Assembly (NCBI GenBank): GCA_949358305.1
Contig: OX442319.1
Coordinates: 12,896,001-12,960,000 of the forward strand
Reading direction: 5' to 3'
From: Strigamia acuminata
Taxonomy: Eukaryota; Arthropoda; Chilopoda; Geophilomorpha; Linotaeniidae
DNA length: 64,000 bases
The translations under genes were made by a program, and so were the position numbers. This document shows positions 17,599 to 26,434 of the stretch, one piece after another. Numbering within the stretch: the stretch's first letter is position 1; each line of letters begins with the position of its first letter. The notes beneath the pieces are model-generated. The model was not told the origin of the DNA and made no database searches. It worked only from the letters and a program-made list of their open reading frames with translations.

Positions 17599-17689
17599 TC
17601 CCCAGTGGCGCAATTGGTTAGCGCACGGTACTTATACGACAGTATTCGTGGCGATGCCGGGGTTGTGAGTTCGAGCCTCACCTGGGGAA
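17599..17689 (+). tRNA. trnI-UAU: tRNA-Ile (anticodon UAU) with a 17-nt intron
   Basis: The 7-bp acceptor stem TCCCCAG/CTGGGGA pairs perfectly, with discriminator A at 17689. The anticodon stem CGGTA/TGCCG encloses loop CTTATA..A with anticodon TAT at 17633-17635. A 17-nt intron (17637-17653) lies after position 37, the canonical place; tRNA-Ile(UAU) is one of the few animal tRNAs that usually carries an intron. The A box (tggcgcaattgg) and B box (gttcgagcc) are present. The mature length is 74 nt before CCA addition. Confidence 0.95.
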
Positions 17690-17702
17690 TTTTTTTTTTT
17701 TT
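17690..17702 (+). terminator. RNA polymerase III oligo-T terminator
   Basis: An uninterrupted run of T starts directly after the tRNA discriminator base, the normal Pol III termination signal. Confidence 0.85.
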
Positions 17703-17934
17703 CAATTTTTCAAAAAACAATCCAACAAAACAAAACATTCCCAAACATTCCCAAACATTCCCAACAATTTCCCACCACTCTATCTCCATTTTATTCCATT
17801 TTCCAACCGCGACCGCCATTTTGCATAAAATTTCTTTTAATCACTCCGCGCGCTGGAATGCACCGCCGCATTCGATTGTTGGTCTCCGGTGCCGCCGCCG
17901 CATCGGTCCGGAAAAATTCCCGGAGTTAGCACCG

Positions 17935-18639
17935 ATGAGTTCGGCGCAGTCGAAATCCCGCACCGCCCTGTCTAAGGCGTCGCACCAGCGACTCGAGCCG
18001 ACCTGTCTCACGTGTCACGTGCGCAACCGGACCCGGAGCACGAACTACATTCCGAGCCAGAGTTCGTCGCGGCCGGATTTCGGCATCTTCTACCAGATCG
18101 CGCAGCTCACCGACCACCTCTACTTGTCCGGTGCGCGCGCGGTCCAGTTCAGCCGCATCGTCGAGCGCGGGGTCACGTGCGTGGTGAATGCGACCATCGA
18201 ACTGCCCAATCTACCAATCCCCGACGTGGACTACCTCAAGATCCCCGTGGACGACACCCCGTACTCGAATTTGTTCCCGTACTTCGACGTGGCCGCGGAC
18301 AAGATCGCGGAAGTGCGTAATTCCGGCGGGAAGACGTTGGTGCATTGCATCGCCGGTGTGTCGCGCTCGGTGTCGCTCTGCCTGGCTTATTTGATGAAGT
18401 ACGAAGGGATGTCGCTGCGCAAGGCGTATTATCACGTGAAAGCGAGGCGGGCGATCGCGCACCCGAACCACGGATTTTTTAAGCAGTTGATCGAGTACGA
18501 GCGCCGGTTGTTCGGCCGGGAGAGTGTCCGCATGATCCATTCGGCATCGGCCGGACTTATTCCGGATGTGTATGAGGACGAGTACCGGAATATCATGTGG
18601 ATGACGACGTATAAAACCGATTACAGTGCGAGTGCTTGA
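17935..18639 (+). CDS. Dual-specificity protein phosphatase, DUSP14/18-like
   Basis: Small atypical dual-specificity phosphatase that removes phosphate from Tyr and Ser/Thr of MAPK-type substrates. The single exon encodes 234 aa. The catalytic P-loop HCIAGVSRS has its nucleophile Cys at about residue 138, and the general-acid Asp lies in the VDDTPYSN loop about 30 residues earlier. The segments CVVNATIELPN and YLMKYEGMSL, and the tail GLIPDVYEDEYRN, match DUSP14/DUSP18/DUSP21, which are also compact, intronless or nearly so. I choose the ATG at 17935: the open frame extends upstream, but only through the tRNA gene and low-complexity leader. The coding sequence is markedly GC-rich. The exact paralogue cannot be decided. 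Confidence 0.9.
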   Translation: MSSAQSKSRTALSKASHQRLEPTCLTCHVRNRTRSTNYIPSQSSSRPDFGIFYQIAQLTDHLYLSGARAVQFSRIVERGVTCVVNATIELPNLPIPDVDYLKIPVDDTPYSNLFPYFDVAADKIAEVRNSGGKTLVHCIAGVSRSVSLCLAYLMKYEGMSLRKAYYHVKARRAIAHPNHGFFKQLIEYERRLFGRESVRMIHSASAGLIPDVYEDEYRNIMWMTTYKTDYSASA

Positions 18640-18825
18640 TGCTTTTATTTTTATTTTTTTTAAATTTTTCTGTAGGAAGGGAATTATTGTTTTTATTTTT
18701 TTTTATAAAAATGTCTTCTTTTGGATTTATATTTTCATTTTTTGATTTTTTTAGGTTTAAATTTTAGGTATAAAGATGTGCAAATTAAGAATCAAGGTGG
18801 CAGTTTTTATTGGCATTTGCTTTTA

Positions 18826-19450
18826 CGAGTGTCCGGTGGTTTATCCGGTGGTTTATCCGGTGTTTTATCCGGTGTTTTATTCCATGGTTTATCCGGTGTT
18901 TTATCCCATGGTTTATCCGGTGTTTTATCTCATGGTTTATCCAGTTGGTAACCGATGATTTATCCGGTGTTTTATCCCATGGTTTATCCGGTGTTTTATC
19001 CCATGGTTTATCCGGTGTTTTATCCCATGGTTTATCCGGTGTTTTATCCCATGGTTTATCCAGTTGGTAACCGATGATTTATCCGGTGTTTTATCCCATG
19101 GTTTATCCGGTGTTTTATCCCATGGTTTATCCGGTGTTTTATCCCATGGTTTATCCAGTTGGTAACCAATGATTTATCCGGTGTTTTATGTGGTGTTTTA
19201 TGTGGTGTTTTATCCGATGGTTTATACGGTTGGTAACCGATTGTTTATCCGGTTGGTAACCGATGATTTATTCGGTGTTCACCGATGATTTATCCGGTTG
19301 TTTACAGATGATTTATGCGGTGGTTTATCCGGTTGTTAACCGATAGTTTATCCAGTGGTTTATCTGGTTTTATCTGATTTATCCGATTGATAACCGATGA
19401 TTTATCTGGTTGTTCAAAGACGATTTATCCGGTGGTTTATCCGCTCACGT
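18826..19450. repeat. 24-bp minisatellite (tttatccggtgttttatccc)
   Basis: Tandem units alternate ttatccggtgttt and tatcccatggtt, with a higher-order block ending in 'ccagttggtaaccgatga' repeated three times (near 18940, 19060, 19160). Units decay toward 19450. It begins about 190 bp after the phosphatase stop codon, so part may be transcribed as 3' UTR. Confidence 0.9.
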
Positions 19451-20031
19451 TATATTAGATGTTTGCGGCGACACAAACATTTCAAAATGTGGTGTTTTAG
19501 CAAACAACTGTGACTGCTTTATTTAGGAGATTTAAGGCAGTCTGAAGGCAGCCATTTTGTTGCCGCTTCAACTTCGTTACTAAATGTATTCTCTATTCAA
19601 GTTTAAACGGCGAATTCATAAAATCATGTTTAACTTACAGTATATTAGAACACTTAATTCCCAAACTTGAAAAAAGTATTTTTTTTATTTACACATCTAC
19701 AAATAACCAAATCATTTACACACTTCGTATACGCTTTATAGCCACACATTTCATCCCATTTTATCGGACCAAGAAAATAATAAAAATAAGCAACAAAAAT
19801 AATCATTAAAAAAAAAATAAAAATAAAAATAATAAACCCAGAAGATTCTTTTAATGTTTTCTCCTCTTTACAGCAAATTTATCATAATAAAAACAAACAA
19901 AACAAAACAGAAATGTAATTTGAACAATGCCGAAAAACATGACTAGAGAAAATAAAAAATAAAATAAGACATAATATATGTATATATAAGGAATGCAGGT
20001 ACATTTATTTTTTCTTTACAATTCATTTTTA
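19451..20031. other. Convergent 3' flank between DUSP and UBE2J1
   Basis: AT-rich sequence with no coding signal. The UBE2J1 3' UTR and polyadenylation site should lie here on the minus strand, since its stop codon is at 20032. Confidence 0.4.
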
Positions 20032-23000
20032 TTATAAAATAAAAAATAGTCGCCGAAAGACCAAAAAAGCCATAGCAACGCATATGACAACGATGGCGAT
20101 CGAATAAAACAGATCGCGGTGGACGACCGCGTTGTCGCCGTCGACAGTCATCGGCGTTTCCCGGCCGGATTTGAAGTCGCCCTCGTCCAAGTTGCGGTGG
20201 CGGACGACGCTCGTCGACGTCACGACGGGGTCCCGCGAGTGCAGGCTGTCCATGCTCACTCCGACCGGGATGTTGGCGATGTCGGTAACCACGTTGGACT
20301 GGTCCGGCAAAGGAATGGGCGCGGAGCCGCTGAGCAGCCGAGAGAACGGGAGCTGCTGCGGCAGCGGGTTAATATTGTCTTTTGTAACGAGCACTTCTCC
20401 GGTGGGCAGCGAGTGGTCGCCTTCGCTCTACAACAAAGAAAGAGTTTGATGAATGGTCAAAGCTTATCGCGAGTGGGCCTCATGGGGTCCATTTCACAAA
20501 AATATTTTACAAAGGTTTGGGTCGAGTTCACTATTGCATTTTTCAATTTATCCAGTCGGTGCAGGAATAGGGGCCCCATTCAGAAAAAGGGGCCCCATTC
20601 AGAAAAAGGGGCCCCATTCAGAAAAAGGGTCCCCATTCAGAAAAAGGGTCCCCATTCAGAAAAAGGGTCCCCATTCAGAAAAAGGGTCCCTGATTCAGGA
20701 GGAGGGTCCCTGATTCAGGAGGAGGGTCCCTGATTCAGGAGGAGGGCCCCTCAATCAGGAGGAGGGCTCCTCAATCAGGAGAAGGGCCCCTCATTCAGGA
20801 GAAGGACCCCTCAATCAGGAGAAGAATCCCTCGTTCAGGAAAAGGGTCCCTGATGCAGGAAAAGAGCCTCTTATTCAGGAGAAGGGCCCTTTGTTTTGGA
20901 AAAGGGCCCCTCGTTAAGGAAAAGGGCCCCTCGTTCAGGAAAAAGGCCCCTGGTTCAGGAGAAGGGACCCTCATGCAGGAAAAAAATCTCTTATTCAGGA
21001 ATGCAGCTCCATTTAGGAAATAGGCCCATTCAAGAAAGGGGGCCCTTATTCAGGAAAGAAGCCAAATGCAGGATTGGGGCCTCACATTTTGAAACTGATA
21101 GAAATTTTTTTTAGTCCGGTTAACATAGGCATAGGGCCCCACTCTGAAATGAGTCCCATCCAATAAAAGGTCCCATTCAGGAAAGGGGCACCCAAATTTA
21201 GAACTGTTGGAAATTTTTTTAGTATAGTCAGCATAGGCATAGGGCCCCACTCTGTAAAGGATCCTATTCAGGAAAGGAGCCCCATCCAATAAAAGGTCCC
21301 AAAAAAGGGGCCCAAAATTTAAAACTGTTTGAATTTTTTTTAGTTCAGTCAGCACAGGTATAGGGCCCAATTCAGGAGAAGAACCCCATCCAGTAAAAAA
21401 TCCAATTCAAGAATTGGGCCCCATCCAGTAAAAAATCCAGTTCAGGAATGGGGCCCCATGCAATAAATGGACCCCTGATTGAAAAACTGCTTGAAAAATT
21501 GTAGTTGGTGATTTGGACCCAGGATTACACCGATTCAGAAAAGGGGCCCCCAATGGAAAGAGAAAAACAAATGCAAATTGATGAGTACTTTGAAGCTAAT
21601 CTGCGACGCCAATTCCATTGCCTCTGCGCTCATCGTTGTCAAGCTCTGGTGCGTTCTTCTAAGTAATAAATCTTTGATTGGACCACAAATGTAACATTTC
21701 CATTCATGAGATCTAATGCAAAAAAATAAATGAATAAAACAGAAACAATGCGTGATAATAAGCGATGAATTTGCAAACTTTCTAGCAAGCGCTTTCCTTT
21801 CTTCAGATGTATAATCCAACGATCCAATTGCGCCGTTACCGGACGACGGCATGAACCCAATTATGGCTAATAGAGCGGTTCGAACTGCAAAAAAAGAAAA
21901 ATAATTCACTCAATCTCAATTATTGCACGCATTATTGGCTTTTCGGCCTTTAGCTGACATTATCAAATCACTTCAGCATAAAAGCATCAGTTTTTCGTCT
22001 AAAATGACTGTTTTTGGTCTAAAAGGACCAATTTAATGTCTAAAATGCCTGTTTTTGGTCTAAAAGGACCAATTTAATGTCTAAAATGCCTGTTTTTGGT
22101 CTAAAAGGACCAATTTAATGTCTAAAATGCCTGTTTTTGGTCTAAAAGAAGCAATTTAATGGTTAAAATGCCTGTTTTTGGTCTAAAAGGACCAATTTAA
22201 TATCTAAAATGCCTGTTTTTGGTCTAAAATAAGCAATTTAATGATTAAAATGCCTTTCTGGTCTCAACTGCCTATTTTTAGTCTAAAATGTCTGTGAAAA
22301 ATACTTGTGTGACTGAAAAGTATTTACCCGCATACATGTAAAAGCAGCATTCTGAGTCCAAAAATTGCATGTTTTTGTAAAAAAAAGAGGCCAATTTAAT
22401 GCTTAAAGAGCAATATGCACAAAAGATAAAAGATTTAGACTTAAAATTTCATTTGTTTATAAAAATAAAAATAATTTTTTTTAGCCAATTTAACACATTG
22501 ATAAACCTAACGTTGCAATTTTAAAGTTTAGATCCACTTTGCAGGTCTAATTTTGCATCTAAGAATTGCTTTTGTGATCTGCATACAAAAATGCATTTTT
22601 GACGCGTAAAGATTTTTCAGCATTTTTCCATGTAGAAATGCACTTTATAATATAAAAATTCACTTTTTTACTATGAAAATGCACTGGTACATGTAAAATT
22701 ATATTTTTTATTGTAAATATATACTTTTTAATGCAAAAATATAAATTTTACTGTAAAACTGCACTTTTTACACAGAAAAATGCACTTTTTAAACACAAAA
22801 ATCCACTTTTTACGTACAAAAATGCACTTTTTACACAGAAAAATGCACTTTTTACATAGAAAAATGCACTTTTTACACAGAAAAATGCACTTTTTACACA
22901 GAAAAATGCATTTTTTACACAGAAAAATGCATTTTTTACACAGAAAAATGCATTTTTTACACATTTAAAATTTGGACTTAACCCTGAAAGTCAAAAATCT

Positions 23001-23582
23001 GCATTTTAGCACAGTTTTCCTACTTACTTGACCAGGAAGGTTGCCAGGACTCAGGATGGTGACCAGATATACTCAGACAAATTTTTTTGTTTACTTCAAA
23101 CCTTCCATTTGGCTAAAAATAAAAAATAAACAACAACAACAAAAATTAAATAAAAAACGACCAACCGAGCAAAAGCAAAACAACCAAACAAAAAACATAC
23201 AGTTAACAAAATTATACTTGGCGGTTTCATCGGATATTCAGCTGGTAAAATTATCCTCCCGTGATAAATACCGTTGTCAAATTCTGAATCTGGAGGCCCT
23301 CTGACGGTAAAATGCCACTCAAACAAATTATCCTAAAAAAGCCAAAAAATTCGCATCAGTTTTTCCCTTTTCCATTTTCATCGAAACCGAAATCTACTTC
23401 GAGCGGCTGAGCAAAATACTCTTCGGTGGGAAGACGTAACTCGTGGGCTTCTTTCATCAACCGTTTGACAGCTGTAAATCAAAAATAAAAATTGTTTTTA
23501 AATTTTTATTATTTTTTTTTTCAATGCGATTTTTTTAGGGTTAATATTTACCCGGGCTGCGCATGTTATAACGACTTTCCAT
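20032..23582 (-). CDS. UBE2J1: Ubiquitin-conjugating enzyme E2 J1 (tail-anchored, ER)
   Basis: UBC6-type E2 that works with HRD1-class ligases in ER-associated degradation. Exons, all in phase: 23582-23552 (31 nt, start codon), 23471-23398, 23332-23201, 23112-23028, 21884-21779, 21712-21589, 20427-20032; 315 aa against about 318 in human. The N-terminus MESRYNMRSPAVKRLMKEAH, the UBC core (FEWHFTVRGPPDSEFD, YPMKPPSIILLT) and KKICLSISGHHPE with the active-site Cys at residue 91 match UBE2J1. The C-terminal exon is Ser-rich and ends in a single hydrophobic anchor (FYSIAIVVICVAMAFLVF). The exon 5 donor is gtttgc, weak but required by phase and homology. Introns 4 and 6 are filled with tandem arrays. 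Confidence 0.94.
20568..21062. repeat. About 19-bp tandem array (ggggccccattcagaaaaa)
   Basis: Units of GGGGCCCC/GGGTCCC followed by attcag and an A-rich or agga segment, degrading gradually to 21.06 kb, with scattered related pieces to 21.55 kb. It is within UBE2J1 intron 6. The ORFs rotate frames every unit and are not genes. Confidence 0.85.
21985..22300. repeat. 41-bp tandem array in UBE2J1 intron 4
   Basis: The unit combines 'ctaaaatgcctgtttttggt' and 'ctaaaaggaccaatttaatg', i.e. two half-units of about 20.5 bp each. There are about six copies. Confidence 0.88.
22590..22970. repeat. 21-bp tandem array (A5-tgca-cTTTTTacacag)
   Basis: Degenerate at the left, then eight near-identical 21-bp units with 'gaaaaatgcactttttacac'. 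It is in the same UBE2J1 intron as the 41-bp array. Open in all frames, producing spurious MHFLHRK and CKKCIFL repeat ORFs. Confidence 0.9.
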
Positions 23583-24060
23583 GATTCCGATTTGACCAGT
23601 GTGCAGTCGAGTGGGAGTCCGGGGTTAGTGGGAGATGCGGTGGGAAACCTGACGTGGCAGAATCAAAAATTTACGTCTTGATCAAAACGAAAACCATCAC
23701 GAATAGTGAAATCGCCTCTCGGGCGCAGCTTGAGAGATTTGGTATTTGTTGTGACGTCAGAGATTATCCTCTAACCATACAAATCCCAACAAAAGCGACA
23801 TCATAACTTTGAAATTTTAAAGTCGATCGAACATTTTAATCTAAACGAAAATAAATCGGTTTTATAAAATATAAATTAAAAATATTTGATTAAATTTCCT
23901 TGTTTTTGTTACATTTTTAATCCACGGATGTGTTAATACGTTTTAAGTTGGTGCCGGATCGCGCCGCCAGAGGTCGTGGCTGCATTTTTGTTGCCAAGGT
24001 AAAATACAACAGCAGTTTTGCTGTTTGTTCAACATGCATGTGATAATTACTGCGATTATT
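23583..24060. promoter_or_regulatory. Divergent promoter region UBE2J1 / DPY19L3
   Basis: The UBE2J1 start codon (minus) and the putative first exon of DPY19L3 (plus, donor at 24143) are less than 0.6 kb apart, so the two ER-membrane genes may share a bidirectional promoter. No specific element is recognised. Confidence 0.45.
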
Positions 24061-24142
24061 TGACGGCAAAGTGTGGAATAACGTGCAGTAAGTGATCAAG
24101 ATTGACGCCGTGCGTCGCTTTCTTGGAATCCAAGCACATCAG
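24061..24142 (+). other. DPY19L3: Putative 5' UTR exon of DPY19L3
   Basis: Sequence ending in 'caagcacatcag' directly before gtgagag, a strong donor. The next good acceptor in the right place is gatttgcag at 26402, just upstream of the first coding ATG. The exon start is not defined. This is inferred from splice signals only. Confidence 0.4.
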
Positions 24143-24776
24143 GTGAGAGATTCTGTAAGTAAACGGGACGATTAATTGCTAAAAGGACACAAACTCTTCA
24201 ACCCCTCTAAAATGTCCTCTTTAAAAAAGAAAAACAATTTAAATATTTTACTTCATTTCTTTCATTTAACGATCGCAAAATTTTTTTTAAAAAAAAATTA
24301 ATACACAAAAATTAAAAATAAATTTTTCAAAATTATTTCCATTAACCACCACCAGATTTTAAAAAAACATTATGCAACAAGACCTATTGATTAAATAGTG
24401 TGCTATCACAGGCAGAGATCCTTCCCTGGTGTATTTCTGTTGGACTTCAATTAATTATACTTGGTTCATTAAGTAGAAGCGCTGAACCATTTTCTAATGC
24501 ATCTTTAACTTGTTTCTTAGCTCTTTAATGGAGTTTAAAGTTTTTTATTAACATTTTAATGTTTATTTTCAGTGAAACCTCAGCCTTTTGTCGCTAGCGT
24601 TATCAGTCACTTGGGAATGGACACTCAGTTGGTTTAAAATACCTTATTACCCTGCAATGCCGGACTAACCGGAGGCTGATTTATAGGCTCTCAGGAGCTG
24701 GCCCGGGCCTTGGCGAAATAATTTTATTCGGCAAGCGCTGACCGACTAAAAATCTTTACGCAGGATTTGTATCGAT

Positions 24777-25200
24777 CAGTGCTGGACCGGCCCGGCGGGA
24801 TACCGAGAATAGGGTTTCGGTACCGGGAAACCGATTTCCCGGGAAACCCGGTGAAAAATCACGGTACCGGGAACCAGGAATTTTCAAAATAACCGGTTCC
24901 GTTAAAAAAAGTCGTTAAAACGTCATTTTCGTCATTGAAACGAAAAAACTTGTAATGTTTCAATGATGAAAATGGCTATTTTTACCATAAAAAATGGCTA
25001 AAATTGGCCATTTTTGACAAAAAATTGCTAAAATTGGCCATTTTTGACGAAAAATGGCTAAAATTGGCCATTTTTGACGAAAAATGGCTAAAATTGGCCA
25101 TTTTTAGCCATTTTTTGTTGCCTGATTTTAATTCCCGGGAGTACCGATTTCCGGGGAATATTGGCCATTTTGGTACCGGGAACCGAGTCGAAAGTATTTT
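24777..25200. mobile_element. hAT-MITE start followed by GC-rich inverted repeats and a short array
   Basis: 'cagtgctggaccggcccgg' at 24777 matches the first 19 bases of the hAT MITE at 29850 with one change. It is followed by 'ggtaccgggaaaccgatttc' pieces in both orientations, and from 24960 to 25110 by units of 'aaatggctaaaattggccat'. The right end was not found. Confidence 0.5.
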
Positions 25201-25261
25201 AACTTTTGTTCAATTTTTCGACAAAAAATTCTAATTATTTTTATAAAATGTAAAGATTCGG

Positions 25262-25372
25262 GATTCGGGATTCGGCGTGCGGTGCAATAAACGCTGCCGA
25301 ACCCCCGGAGTGTATTCGGGCCCGGCGTCTGAATGAACCCGGGCGTTTAAATGAGGCAGTACGGTATTATCA
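25262..25372. mobile_element. Right-end fragment of a TACCGTA-family MITE
   Basis: The end 'cgtttaaatgaggcagtacg' followed by gta is the same as the right end of the MITE at 11.3 kb, preceded by 'gaacccgggcg'. The left inverted repeat is missing. Confidence 0.6.
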
Positions 25373-26402
25373 GTGCAAGGTGCGTTAATGTGCACAAAAA
25401 AATTGCACAGGGCGCTCAATGTTGGGCCCCACAAGAGGGCTTTGGGCCAGGCCCCGCAGACGATAAATCCAGCTCTGGTAGGCACATTGAGCTCGAGTGG
25501 CATTAGAGTTTGGTGCCAAGAGGAGTTGATTCTAAGAGGAAATGGTTGGGAAAAAGTAGAGAGGGGAATTCCTGGGAGCGACTTCAAAATTCATTAAAGT
25601 GCTCTGTCTGAAAAGATGTGACCGAACCATCAAAACCAGCTGACAAGCTCATTACTGATATTAAACTCGTCTCTACCGAGGAGTCACAATTCTTATCTCT
25701 TTTTACAGGAATTGATTAAATGAAAGAAGGTGGAAATTAGGAGTGTGCGATTAGTTTTTAAAGTGAATATGCATGCCAGCTGACAGTCATGTTCATCATG
25801 ACTGCAATAGGAAGCAGAATTCACTAATTCTCATTGGTCAGTGGGCAAATAACTTGCTCAGTAAAAAATTCCTGAAAACTTGAATTAATTGCACGAAAGC
25901 ATTCATGAAAGCAGACAGACAATGAGAAATAGTGGATTATCTGAGCTGATATTCACTACACGCTGATTTTACTTACGTTGTTTTTTTACTTTGCATATTT
26001 TTATACTTTTTATTGCATAAAATGGAATTTTTGGTGCATATTTTATGCGCATAAAATGGAATTTTTGGTGCATATTTTATGCGCATAAAACGAATTTTTT
26101 TTGCATGCTGTAAAGCTTCAAATTGACGGGAGTAAAATTAAAATCACCGATTTTACAAAAATATATGAAAGTCATTTTTTTTATACAGAAATGAGTGATG
26201 AATTCATTGATTTATGTAAATAATCAATAATTTCAATAAAATAATAGAATATTTTTTGGAAAAAAAAATCAGTATTTTCTGCCTGGATTGAAATAAGCGC
26301 CCGGACCGCAATTTGAAGCTTTACGGTATGCATGCGGGCTTTAGTCATCTCTGTTCTGGCTGATTGAATTGTATCTAATTATAGTCTCACTTTGATTTGC
26401 AG
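25373..26402. other. Intronic sequence upstream of DPY19L3 coding exon 1
   Basis: No gene recognised. Around 26020-26090 a 37-bp segment containing 'tggaatttttggtgcatatt' is tandemly duplicated. It presumably lies inside the 5' UTR intron of DPY19L3. Confidence 0.4.
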
Positions 26403-26434
26403 CAACAGATGACTATTGATTGAATGGATCCAGG

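Noticed and set aside
17593-17934. Upstream extension of the phosphatase ORF
   Set aside because: It runs through the tRNA gene and low-complexity sequence; the family's N-terminus fits a start at 17935.
20119-20733. 204-codon plus-strand ORF over the last UBE2J1 exon
   Set aside because: It is the antisense of the UBE2J1 C-terminal exon continuing into a 19-bp tandem array. UBE2J1 homology decides the strand.
22728-22968. CKKCIFL / MHFLHRK repeat ORFs
   Set aside because: Same artefact of a 21-bp array, inside a UBE2J1 intron.
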